In this document: piece by piece, positions 27,235 to 35,359 of the stretch
Layout: the number at the start of each line of letters is the position of its first letter
Position numbering within the stretch: the first letter of the stretch is position 1
NCBI GenBank assembly: GCA_050015495.1
Contig: JBEKBH010000012.1
Coordinates: 1 to 64,000 of the forward strand
Origin: Palsa-1439 sp050015495
GTDB taxonomy: Bacteria > Verrucomicrobiota > Verrucomicrobiia > Palsa-1439
Length of the DNA stretch: 64,000 nt
Direction: 5' to 3'
Program-made: the position numbers and the translations under genes
Notes under the pieces: model-generated
The model's database searches: none
What the model was told of the DNA's origin: nothing
Seen by the model: only the letters and a program-made list of their open reading frames with translations

Positions 27235-27238
27235 ACCG

Positions 27239-27269
27239 TTGCTTTTGAACCGGCGCCATGGTATATACT
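27239..27269 (+). promoter_or_regulatory. Possible sigma-70 promoter
   Basis: TTGCTT (27239-27244) and TATACT (27264-27269) with a 19-base spacer lie 38 bases before the small gene at 27307. The -10 box is good, the -35 and spacing are weak. Confidence 0.35.
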
Positions 27270-27306
27270 GGATAGAGTAGCGCAATGGTATAGGCAATGC
27301 TTCCGT

Positions 27307-27552
27307 ATGAGAATGTGGCAAGAGAGTTTGGCCGTGAGTGATACACATGATATGGCCGGCGACTCGAGAGAGATCGTGATGAATTCGGCGCTGTACCGGG
27401 AGTTTCTCGCCGAGCGCGATGAAATTCTCCGCCACAAATGGCTGGAGAGTGAGAAGGTAGGGTTCGACATCGGGTTTGAGCGGGCGCTGCTGGACTGGAT
27501 CGTGAAACATCGGTCGAACTGGCGCAAGTCCCGGAAACAATCGCACTCGTAG
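27307..27552 (+). CDS. Small conserved hypothetical protein
   Basis: 81 aa. The C-terminal part (LYREFLAERDEILRHKWLESE, then VGFDIGFERALLDWIVKHR) follows a pattern I have seen as a short conserved hypothetical family in several phyla (EIxxHKWxxSEKxGxDxGFExALxDWxxxHRxxWR). Function unknown. It precedes the pyrimidine leader and probably ends its own transcript before it. Confidence 0.7.
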   Translation: MRMWQESLAVSDTHDMAGDSREIVMNSALYREFLAERDEILRHKWLESEKVGFDIGFERALLDWIVKHRSNWRKSRKQSHS

Positions 27553-27573
27553 TCGAGCCGAGACGTTCGTTGC

Positions 27574-27640
27574 ACCTTTAAGCCGGCACTGAGAGGCCAG
27601 CAAGGAGCCGACAATGAAAGACCGGATCAATTGGATATGG
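27574..27640 (+). promoter_or_regulatory. PyrR-binding leader of the pyr operon
   Basis: The leader contains CCTTTAA, then GGCACTGAGAGGCCAGC and AAGGAG (27574-27608). This closely follows the PyrR RNA target, whose core is C-N-G-N-G-A-G-G-Y. It is followed 30 bases later by an intrinsic terminator (27641-27673) and then pyrR. In the established Bacillus-type mechanism, UMP-bound PyrR holds this hairpin and lets the terminator form. The core matches; the 5' strand of the stem (GGCA where ARUC is expected) is only partly canonical. Confidence 0.78.
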
Positions 27641-27673
27641 CCGTTTGCCTCAATGAGGCGAACGGTTTTTTTT
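27641..27673 (+). terminator. Intrinsic terminator/attenuator before pyrR
   Basis: An 11-bp stem CCGTTTGCCTC / GAGGCGAACGG (27641-27651 with 27655-27665, one T-G pair) with loop AAT is followed by eight T residues (27666-27673). It ends five bases before the pyrR start at 27679. It therefore acts in the leader and not at an operon end. Confidence 0.9.
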
Positions 27674-27678
27674 GTGTC

Positions 27679-28209
27679 GTGAGCGCCCGCGTGCTCCTCG
27701 ACGGCGCGGCGCTCGATCGGGCGCTGACGCGCATGGCCCACGAGATTGTCGAACACAATCCCGAGGCCGGCTCGCTGGCGTTTGTGGGCATCCGCACCCA
27801 CGGCGTGCCGCTGGCGCGACGGCTGGCAGCGAAGGTCGGGTCGATCCTCCAACGCGAATTCCCCGTGGGCGAACTCGACATCACCATGCACCGCGACGAT
27901 CTGGCGCTGCGGGATTCGCTGCCGAGAGTGGGGCCCTGCCATATTACGTTCGATGTGACCGACAAATCGATCGTGCTCGTCGACGACGTGCTGTTTACCG
28001 GGCGCACGATCCGGGCGGCAATGGACGAGATCAGCGATTTCGGGCGGCCACGGCGGATTCAATTGGCGAGCCTGGTGGACCGCGGCCATCGCGAGTTGCC
28101 GATTCGCCCCGATTACGTCGGCAAGAACGTGCCGACGGCGGCGAACGAACGCGTGCGCGTTCGTCTCACGGAAATCGATGGCACAGACGAGGTGGTGATC
28201 GAGCCATGA
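27679..28209 (+). CDS. pyrR: Pyrimidine operon attenuator / uracil phosphoribosyltransferase PyrR
   Basis: GTG at 27679, immediately after the attenuator, gives 176 aa, the normal PyrR length. The longer open frame from 27631 would run through the terminator and is rejected. PyrR is an RNA-binding regulator that also has weak UPRT activity. Seen here: FVGIRTHGVPLARRL, the PRPP loop IVLVDDVLFTGRTIRAAMD, ASLVDRGHRELPIRPDYVGKN and the C-terminal RVRLTEIDG. It overlaps pyrB by ATGA and presumably autoregulates the operon through the leader. Confidence 0.96.
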   Translation: MSARVLLDGAALDRALTRMAHEIVEHNPEAGSLAFVGIRTHGVPLARRLAAKVGSILQREFPVGELDITMHRDDLALRDSLPRVGPCHITFDVTDKSIVLVDDVLFTGRTIRAAMDEISDFGRPRRIQLASLVDRGHRELPIRPDYVGKNVPTAANERVRVRLTEIDGTDEVVIEP

Positions 28210-29156
28210 CGGCGACGACGTGGACGCACAAGGATCTGCTCGGGATCCAGGAACTGACGGCGGACGAAATCACCTACCTGTTGGACGCAGCAGCGGCGTT
28301 CAAGGAAGTCGGCAGGCGCGCGGTCAAAAAAGTGCCGTCGTTGCGCGGCAAGACGATGGTGAATCTGTTCATCGAACCTTCGACGCGCACGCGGACGAGT
28401 TTCGAGCTGGCGGCGAAACGATTGTCGGCGGACGTCATCAACATCGCGACGGCGGCATCGAGTCTCGTCAAGGGCGAGACGTTGAAGGACACCGCGTTGA
28501 ACCTGCAGGCGCTGAACGCGGACATCATCGTCATCCGTCACTCCGCCGCCGGCGCGCCGCATTTTTTGTCGCGGTTGTTGAAGGCGAGCGTGATCAACGC
28601 GGGCGACGGCGCGCACGAGCATCCGACGCAGGCGTTGCTGGACGCGTTCACGATCCGCGAAAAGAAGGGGCGCATCGCGGGATTGAACGTGACCATCCTC
28701 GGAGACATTTTGTACTCGCGCGTGGCGCGGTCGAACATCTGGCTGCTCACGAAACTCGGCGCGCACGTCACCCTGGCGGGTCCGTCGACACTGGTGCCGC
28801 GGGTGTTTGAAGAATTCGGGTGCCGGGTGACGCACGACATCGAGGAGGCCATCCGGGACGCCGATGTGATCAATCTGTTGCGCATCCAACACGAGCGTCA
28901 ACGACAGACGATGTTTCCCAGCATCGGGGAGTACGCGGCGATGTTCGGCCTGAACAAGGAACGCTTCGCGCGGACCAAGCCCGACGCGATGATCATGCAT
29001 CCGGGTCCGATCAATCGCGGAGTGGAAATCGACAGCGAGATCGCCGATTGCAGCCGTTCGGTGATCCTCGAACAGGTCACGAACGGGCTCGCGGTCCGCA
29101 TGGCGGTGCTGTTCCTGTGCGCGGGCGGAAGAATTTCGGCGGAGGGCGCGGAATGA
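28206..29156 (+). CDS. pyrB: Aspartate carbamoyltransferase catalytic subunit
   Basis: 316 aa from the ATG overlapping the pyrR stop. It makes carbamoyl-aspartate from carbamoyl phosphate and aspartate. The carbamoyl-phosphate loop is STRTRTSFE (residues 59-67), followed by SSLVKGETLKDTALNL, HPTQALLDAFTI, LGDILYSRVARSN and MHPGPINRGVEID. No pyrI regulatory subunit is nearby; regulation fits the PyrR leader. Coupled to pyrC by ATGA. Confidence 0.97.
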   Translation: MTATTWTHKDLLGIQELTADEITYLLDAAAAFKEVGRRAVKKVPSLRGKTMVNLFIEPSTRTRTSFELAAKRLSADVINIATAASSLVKGETLKDTALNLQALNADIIVIRHSAAGAPHFLSRLLKASVINAGDGAHEHPTQALLDAFTIREKKGRIAGLNVTILGDILYSRVARSNIWLLTKLGAHVTLAGPSTLVPRVFEEFGCRVTHDIEEAIRDADVINLLRIQHERQRQTMFPSIGEYAAMFGLNKERFARTKPDAMIMHPGPINRGVEIDSEIADCSRSVILEQVTNGLAVRMAVLFLCAGGRISAEGAE

Positions 29157-30427
29157 GCTCGCTGGTGATCAAGAACGGACGCGTGATCGATCCCGCCAAC
29201 GGCGTGGACGAGGTGCGCGATGTGATTATCGTGGACGGCAAGATTGCGGTCGCCGCGGCGAAGGGTGCGGAAGTGTTCGACGCGACCGGGAATGTCGTGA
29301 CGCCGGGGTTGATCGACATGCACGTGCACCTGCGCGAGCCGGGGCGAAGCGACAAGGAGACGATCGAGACGGGGACACGTTGCGCGGCGCGCGGCGGATT
29401 CACGTCGGTGGTATGCATGCCGAACACGGCGCCGGCGGCGGACAACACAGGGACGATCGCGTTCATCAAGCAGCGTGCGGCGGAGGCCGCGTGCGTGAAT
29501 GTGTTTCCGACGGGAGCGATCACGAAGGAACTCAAGGGCGAGGAGTTGGCGCCGATCGGGTCGCTGAAGAAAGCGGGCGTGGTGGCCATCACCGACGACG
29601 GCCGTTGCGTCCAGAACAACGAACTGATGCGGCGCGCCGTGGAATACTCGAAGATGTTCGACCTGCCCGTGCTCGATCATTGCCAGGATTACAACCTGGT
29701 CGCGGACGGCGTGATGAACGAAGGGCACTGGAGCGTGGCGCTCGGGTTGCGGGGTTGGCCCGCCACGGGCGAAGACGTGATTGTCGCGCGCAATATTTTG
29801 ATCGCGGAGCTGGTGGACTGGCACATCCATTGCCAGCACGTTACCTCGGCGCGCGCGGTGCAACTCATCCGCGAAGCGAAAAAGCGGGGAATCAAAATTT
29901 CCGGCGAAGCGTGTCCGCATCACTTCACGTTGACGGACGATTGCGTGAAGACGTACGACACGAATTACAAGATGAATCCGCCACTGCGGACGGAACGCGA
30001 TCGTGATGCGATACTGGAGGGACTGGCGGACGGGACGCTGGAGATTATTGCAAGCGACCACGCCCCACATTGCACGTACGAGAAGGAAGTGGAATTTGAT
30101 GTTGCGCCGTTCGGGATCATCGGATTGGAGACGGAGCTGTCGCTGTCGCTGGAATTGGTGCGGAAGAAGGTGATCGATCTGCGGACGCTCGTGGAAAAAT
30201 TCACGGTCAACCCGGCGCGGCTGTTGCGCTTGAAAAAGGGGACGCTGTCGATTGGCGCCGACGCGGATGTGACGGTCATTGACCCGAAACGCGAGTGGAC
30301 TTACGATAATGCGGCGTCGGCGAGCAAATCCCGCAACTCCCCGTTTCACGGCTGGAAGTTTCACGGTCAGGCCGTGGCAACGGTGGTGGACGGCAAGATT
30401 GTCTGGAGCGCGAACGGTCAAGGATGA
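29153..30427 (+). CDS. pyrC: Dihydroorotase (class I)
   Basis: 424 aa from ATG at 29153. It cyclises carbamoyl-aspartate to dihydroorotate. Metal-binding DMHVHLREPG, the substrate region CMPNTAPAADN, the loop LPVLDHCQD, the histidine in HIHCQHVTSA, and the C-terminal catalytic Asp in IIASDHAPH are all present, so this should be an active enzyme and not an inactive PyrC' (pyrX). The last ~60 residues contain the usual KGTLSIGADADVTVIDP amidohydrolase barrel. It follows pyrB directly. Confidence 0.97.
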   Translation: MSSLVIKNGRVIDPANGVDEVRDVIIVDGKIAVAAAKGAEVFDATGNVVTPGLIDMHVHLREPGRSDKETIETGTRCAARGGFTSVVCMPNTAPAADNTGTIAFIKQRAAEAACVNVFPTGAITKELKGEELAPIGSLKKAGVVAITDDGRCVQNNELMRRAVEYSKMFDLPVLDHCQDYNLVADGVMNEGHWSVALGLRGWPATGEDVIVARNILIAELVDWHIHCQHVTSARAVQLIREAKKRGIKISGEACPHHFTLTDDCVKTYDTNYKMNPPLRTERDRDAILEGLADGTLEIIASDHAPHCTYEKEVEFDVAPFGIIGLETELSLSLELVRKKVIDLRTLVEKFTVNPARLLRLKKGTLSIGADADVTVIDPKREWTYDNAASASKSRNSPFHGWKFHGQAVATVVDGKIVWSANGQG

Positions 30428-30428
30428 G

Positions 30429-31595
30429 ATGGCGACAGAACTGAACGGAGTGTTTGCACTGGAAGACGGCACAGTCTACCGCGGCGCTGGATTTGGCGCG
30501 GTAGCCACGGCGTGCGGCGAGGCGGTGTTCAACACGTCGATGACCGGCTATCAGGAGATTCTCACGGACCCGTCCTACAAAGGCCAGATCGTGACGATGA
30601 CGTATCCGGAGATTGGGAATTACGGGACCAATTCAACCGACGTGGAAAGTTGGCGGCCACATGTCACCGGATTTCTGGTGCGGGAGCTTTCGGGGTTGTC
30701 TTCCAACTGGCGGTCGGAACTATCGCTAGCCGATTATCTGGCGAAACACAAAATTCCGGGCGTGTGCGGAATTGACACGCGCGCACTGACAAAGATCCTG
30801 CGCGTCAAGGGCGCGATGAAATCGTGCATCTCAACGGAAGACATCGGCGACCAGGAAGCGGTCAAACGCGCGCGCGATTGGCGGGGAATCGTCGGCGTGG
30901 ATTACGTGAAAGAGGTCACCCATCCGAAGGCGTTCGCGTGGGATCCGGAAGACAAATTGAGCTTGGGTTGGAGGATCGTGCGCAAGGCGGATGGGCAGAT
31001 GCAGTACACGAGCGAGCTACCAGACGCCGATATACCGATTGTCGCGGTCGACTACGGAATCAAATATAACATTCTGCGGAAACTTCGGCAGCGCGGTTTT
31101 CGTGTGCAGGTCGTGCCGGCCACCGCGACGGCCAATGAAGTCATGAGCTACAAGCCGGCGGGTGTGTTTCTGTCGAACGGACCGGGAGATCCCGAAGCGT
31201 TGGATTACGCGCACAATGCGATCCGCGATCTGATGGGCAAGGTTCCGATATTTGGCATCTGTCTCGGCCACCAGATTCTCGGGTTCTCATTTGGCGGACG
31301 AACATTCAAATTGAAATTTGGCCATCGCGGCGCGAACCAGCCTGTCAAGGATCTGCCGAGCGGGAGGGTTTCGATTACGGCACAGAACCACGGGTTCGCG
31401 GTTGATCCCGAGAGTATGAAGTCAAGTGATGTGGAGATCACGCAGATCAACCTGAACGATCAGACGGTTGAGGGGATGCGACACAAGAAGCTGCCTGTAT
31501 TCAGTGTCCAATATCATCCGGAAGCATCTCCAGGACCACATGATGCAGATGGCCTGTTCGATGGTTTTCGCCAGTTAGTACTTGACAATATGTAG
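30429..31595 (+). CDS. carA: Carbamoyl-phosphate synthase small (glutaminase) subunit
   Basis: 388 aa from ATG at 30429, one base after the pyrC stop. It hydrolyses glutamine to feed ammonia to CarB. The N-terminal small-subunit domain (YRGAGFGAVATACGEAVFNT, SMTGYQEILTDPSYKGQI) is followed by a GATase domain with IVAVDYGIKYNILR, LSNGPGDPEAL, the catalytic Cys in IFGICLGHQILG, and VQYHPEASPGPHD. The carB gene is not adjacent: a convergent mnmG starts five bases past the stop. Confidence 0.97.
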   Translation: MATELNGVFALEDGTVYRGAGFGAVATACGEAVFNTSMTGYQEILTDPSYKGQIVTMTYPEIGNYGTNSTDVESWRPHVTGFLVRELSGLSSNWRSELSLADYLAKHKIPGVCGIDTRALTKILRVKGAMKSCISTEDIGDQEAVKRARDWRGIVGVDYVKEVTHPKAFAWDPEDKLSLGWRIVRKADGQMQYTSELPDADIPIVAVDYGIKYNILRKLRQRGFRVQVVPATATANEVMSYKPAGVFLSNGPGDPEALDYAHNAIRDLMGKVPIFGICLGHQILGFSFGGRTFKLKFGHRGANQPVKDLPSGRVSITAQNHGFAVDPESMKSSDVEITQINLNDQTVEGMRHKKLPVFSVQYHPEASPGPHDADGLFDGFRQLVLDNM

Positions 31596-31600
31596 ACAAT

Positions 31601-33424
31601 TCACTGCGACTTGCCAGATCGTTTGAGCCAAACGAGGAGGATGGCGATATCGGCAGGGGTGACTCCGGAGAGTCGTGATGCTTGGCCAATGGAGTCCGGA
31701 CGGAAGCGGGTCAATTTCTGACGAGATTCAAAGCGGAGGGCTGAAATCTTCTCGTAGTCGATCCAAGTCGGCAGGAGTTTGTCCTCAAGCTTTCGGAAGC
31801 GGTCGATCTGTTCGATATCGCGGGCGATGTAGCCTTCGTACTTGATTTGGATTTCAACTTCCTGAGTGACGTCGGCTGGAAGTTTTCGATCGGCAATGGG
31901 CAATGCAGCATAGGTGATTTCCGGGCGGCGAAGAATCTCTGCGTAGGTGTTTGATCCATCGCGGGCAGTTCGGAGGCGCTCGATCTCAGTCTCAATGAAT
32001 GTCTGCTTTTGCCGGAATAGCTGCCAATGATTGTCGTCTACCAAACCAACCTGACGTCCTAGCGGCGTGAGGCGGATATCGGCATTGTCTTGTCGGAGCA
32101 GGAGCCGATATTCCGCGCGGGAGGTGAACATGCGATAAGGTTCGTCGGTGCTTTTGGTGATAAGATCATCGATCAACACGCCTATGTAACTATCTGCGCG
32201 CGTGAGTATTAGCGGTTTAGAACCTCTAATCTTCAAGGCGGCGTTTATTCCAGCGACAAGACCCTGCGCTCCTGCTTCTTCGTAGCCGGACGTGCCGTTG
32301 ATCTGGCCGGCGAAGTAGAGGTTCGTAATCCGCTTGGTTTCCATCGTCGGATGGAGCTGATGCGGGAGGCTGTAGTCGTATTCGACGGCGTAGGCGGGGC
32401 GCATGATCTGAGCGTTCTCCAAGCCGGTGATCGTATGGATCATTTCGAGCTGAACATCCTCGGGCAGGCTTGTGGAGGCACCGTTGACGTAAAACTCATC
32501 GGTGGCGCGGCCCTCGGGTTCGAGGAAGATCTGATGGCGCGGCTTCTCGGCGAACTTCACGATCTTGTCCTCGATGGACGGGCAGTAACGGGGTCCGACT
32601 CCGCGGATTTGGCCGGAATACATCGGCGAGCGGTGTAGGTTCGCTCGGATGACTTCACGGGTCTTGTCGGTCGTGTAGGTAAGGTAGCACGGCAATTGTT
32701 CCACGTGGAACGTTCGCGGTGTGCGGTACGAGAAGAACGGGATGGGGTCATCCCCTGGTTGAGCATCCATCTTCGAGAAATCGATCGAGCGTCGGTTGAT
32801 TCGTGGAGGCGTGCCTGTCTTCAGGCGGCCAAGCTCAAACCCGAGTCTCTTGAGGCTGTCGGAAAGCGAGTACGCGGCCGGCTCGCCCGCCCGTCCAGCC
32901 TCCATCTTCGATTCACCGATATGGATGAGGCCCCTCAGAAATGTTCCCGTCGTTACGATCACGGCCTCGCAGTCGTATCGGACGCCCATCTTGGTCATGA
33001 CGCCGCTAACCTTCTCATCGGCAACCAAGATATCGTCGATCATCGCCTGCTTCACATCCAGGTTCGGCTGTTGCTCGGCAACCCATTTCAGGCGGAATTG
33101 GTAGGCCTTCTTATCGCACTGGGCGCGCGGGGCCCAGACGGACGGTCCCTTCTTCATGTTGAGCATCCGGAACTGAATACCCGTCTGGTCCGTGTTGATT
33201 CCCATCTCCCCGCCAAGGGCATCGATCTCCCTGGCAAGATGTCCCTTGGCCAGGCCGCCGATGGCTGGATTGCACGACATTTGGCCGATTGTATCGAGAT
33301 TGGTTGTAAACAACAGTGTCTGGCAACCGATTCGCGCGCTCGCCAATGCCGCTTCCGTGCCCGCGTGGCCAGCACCGATCACGATGACATCGTAGCGCTT
33401 TGGGTATGTGAACGTCGCGCTCAT
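31601..33424 (-). CDS. mnmG: tRNA uridine-34 carboxymethylaminomethyl synthesis enzyme MnmG
   Basis: ATG at 33424 overlaps the mnmE stop and gives 607 aa. With MnmE it installs cmnm5U at the wobble position of certain tRNAs. The FAD-binding VIVIGAGHAGTEAALAS, IGGLAKGHLAREIDALGG, TGTFLRGLIHIG, LKTGTPPRI and the C-terminal tRNA-binding region (YEGYIARDIEQIDRF) are intact. Order mnmE-mnmG on the minus strand is a classic pair. Base composition is slightly more AT-rich than the neighbouring pyr operon. Confidence 0.97.
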   Translation of the reverse strand: MSATFTYPKRYDVIVIGAGHAGTEAALASARIGCQTLLFTTNLDTIGQMSCNPAIGGLAKGHLAREIDALGGEMGINTDQTGIQFRMLNMKKGPSVWAPRAQCDKKAYQFRLKWVAEQQPNLDVKQAMIDDILVADEKVSGVMTKMGVRYDCEAVIVTTGTFLRGLIHIGESKMEAGRAGEPAAYSLSDSLKRLGFELGRLKTGTPPRINRRSIDFSKMDAQPGDDPIPFFSYRTPRTFHVEQLPCYLTYTTDKTREVIRANLHRSPMYSGQIRGVGPRYCPSIEDKIVKFAEKPRHQIFLEPEGRATDEFYVNGASTSLPEDVQLEMIHTITGLENAQIMRPAYAVEYDYSLPHQLHPTMETKRITNLYFAGQINGTSGYEEAGAQGLVAGINAALKIRGSKPLILTRADSYIGVLIDDLITKSTDEPYRMFTSRAEYRLLLRQDNADIRLTPLGRQVGLVDDNHWQLFRQKQTFIETEIERLRTARDGSNTYAEILRRPEITYAALPIADRKLPADVTQEVEIQIKYEGYIARDIEQIDRFRKLEDKLLPTWIDYEKISALRFESRQKLTRFRPDSIGQASRLSGVTPADIAILLVWLKRSGKSQ

Positions 33425-34785
33425 TTGCCGATGCAAAACGTAGCGAAAATCCGTTCGAGTATGTCGTCTGTGCTGATCTTGCCGACGACCTCACCCAAAC
33501 AGTCCAAACTCCGGCGCAATTGCTGTGAGACCACCTCCAATGGTTTTGCCGAGCGGAACTCATGCAATGATGCTGTCAAGTATTTATTAGCTGCCTCGAG
33601 TAAAGCCTTGTGGCGCTCGTTGATGGCCACGTCCACATGGGCATTGCCGACCTTGCCAGAGTACGCAATTTCAACGAGCTTGGCGCGGAGTGCGTCAAGT
33701 CCGTCGCCACGCGTCGCGGACACCCGAATAGGCTCTGTCTTCGCATGAAGCGATGCGGGTAGACGGAACCGCTCCTTCAAATCTGCTTTATTCAACACGA
33801 GGATGGTCCGCTTGTCGCGGCACGAGGAGATGATGGCTGCGTCCGCTGCGACGAACGGTCGAGATAGATCGCACACATGTAGTATGATCTCACTTGACGC
33901 CAATGTCTTACGACTGCGATCTACACCGAGTGTTTCCGCCGTTCCGCGCGTAGGCCGGATCCCAGCCGTGTCGGTGAAGCGAAATGGAACACCGCTGATA
34001 CCGATGGTTTCATCGATGGTGTCGCGAGTGGTTCCGGGCGTCGAGGTGACAATAGAGCGATCCTTGCCGACCAAGGCGTTCAGAAGGCTCGACTTACCAA
34101 CATTGGGCCGACCGATAATCGCGACCGAGATGCCGTCTCGCAAAATCTTGCCTTCTCGGGCCGTGGCAAGCAGGGATTGAACGAAGCTGATGACCTCCTC
34201 CGTGCCGCGAACCAGATCTTCTCGGACTTCCGGGCCGATATCGTCATCGGGGAAATCGATATGGGCCTCGATATGGGCGAGAATTGTCAGGAGTTTATCT
34301 CTGGCGGCGTTGATCCTGGCGGAAAGGTGGCCTTCGAGCTCGTGAATTGCGGCCGTCTGGGCGCGGTCGGACCTGGCGCGAATCAAATCCATGACGGCTT
34401 CAGCCTGGGTGAGATCGAGACGGCCGTTGAGAAAGGCGCGCTTGGTGAATTCGCCGGGCTCGGCCAGCCGCGCACCGTTTTGCAGGCAGAGCGCGAGGAT
34501 TTTGCTAGCAGTGAGGACGCCGCCGTGGCAATTGATCTCGACAGTGTCTTCCTTCGTGTACGTGCGCGGCGCCCGCATGACCGCCAACATCACCTGGTCG
34601 ATGATGTCACCGTTGGTGCCAACGGTTCCGAAATGCAGCGTGTGAGTGGGGAACTCGGATACCCGGCCGCGAACCGGGTGGAAGATGCGTTCCGCGAGAT
34701 CGAACGCGCGCGGACCGGACACGCGGACGATGGCGATACCGCCTTCGCCGATCGGAGTGGAAATGGCTGCGATTGTGTCGTCCAT
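33421..34785 (-). CDS. mnmE: tRNA modification GTPase MnmE
   Basis: ATG at 34785 (MDDTIAAISTPIGEGGIAIV) gives 454 aa. The THF-binding N-domain and helical domain flank a G domain with GRPNVGKSSLLNAL (P-loop), TTRDTIDE, DTAGIR and NKAD, and the protein ends with the catalytic CIGK. A heterodimer partner of MnmG. Start codons further upstream add 14 residues with no family match. Confidence 0.97.
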   Translation of the reverse strand: MDDTIAAISTPIGEGGIAIVRVSGPRAFDLAERIFHPVRGRVSEFPTHTLHFGTVGTNGDIIDQVMLAVMRAPRTYTKEDTVEINCHGGVLTASKILALCLQNGARLAEPGEFTKRAFLNGRLDLTQAEAVMDLIRARSDRAQTAAIHELEGHLSARINAARDKLLTILAHIEAHIDFPDDDIGPEVREDLVRGTEEVISFVQSLLATAREGKILRDGISVAIIGRPNVGKSSLLNALVGKDRSIVTSTPGTTRDTIDETIGISGVPFRFTDTAGIRPTRGTAETLGVDRSRKTLASSEIILHVCDLSRPFVAADAAIISSCRDKRTILVLNKADLKERFRLPASLHAKTEPIRVSATRGDGLDALRAKLVEIAYSGKVGNAHVDVAINERHKALLEAANKYLTASLHEFRSAKPLEVVSQQLRRSLDCLGEVVGKISTDDILERIFATFCIGK

Positions 34786-35071
34786 GAACTCGCCTTCGCC
34801 CCGAGAGCATTCGGGGTAAACCCGCAAACAACGGCTGAGTATAGCAGGGACGCGGCGAATTTCAACGGGCGCTCGATATGTTCCCGATGGCGGCAGGTCG
34901 CGGAGTCACCAACCGGGTTCGGACGGACGAAAACCCAGCTCGAGATGAATCCCCTCGGACTAACACAAACCTTGGGTCGAAGAGGGTGGTCTGGTCAGAA
35001 CATCAAGAACAGCCCTAGACAACACACCCGGGGTGGAAGAGAGTGGTCGGCCAGAGAAAAGAAGTCATGCC

Positions 35072-35242
35072 ATGAGAATACCAGTACTGCTGGCGTTTGG
35101 ACATTTCGGCAGACACGGCGGCGCGCTCGTGCTGCTTATCCTGATCATCGCACTGACCGCGTTGGCCATTGTCGGTTTCAGTTCGGATGACGACGAGAAG
35201 AAGGATCAAGGGAGCGGGCTTGGGCCAAAAATCGAGAAGTGA
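35072..35242 (+). CDS. Small single-pass membrane protein
   Basis: A 56-aa reading frame from ATG at 35072 with one strong hydrophobic helix (LVLLILIIALTALAIVGF) and an acidic/basic tail (SDDDEKKDQ). No family recognised. The pattern is coherent for a real small membrane protein, but no upstream Shine-Dalgarno is convincing. The 286 bases between mnmE and this gene hold nothing else that I can identify. Confidence 0.4.
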   Translation: MRIPVLLAFGHFGRHGGALVLLILIIALTALAIVGFSSDDDEKKDQGSGLGPKIEK

Positions 35243-35359
35243 CGGTAAGCTCAACCCCGTGCCGACTTGTTTCGCACTGTCAGAGATGATAGGATATTGG
35301 TCAACGTGACTGAATGACCCGCGTTGGTGGCGAAGCGTAAGTCACAGGAGAAATGACGG

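Noticed and set aside
27631..27678. N-terminal extension of pyrR from TTG
   Set aside because: It would be translated through the terminator stem and T-run; the product length and the family start favour GTG at 27679.
28898..30472. 524-codon open frame on the minus strand
   Set aside because: Complement of pyrC and pyrB; composition shadow.
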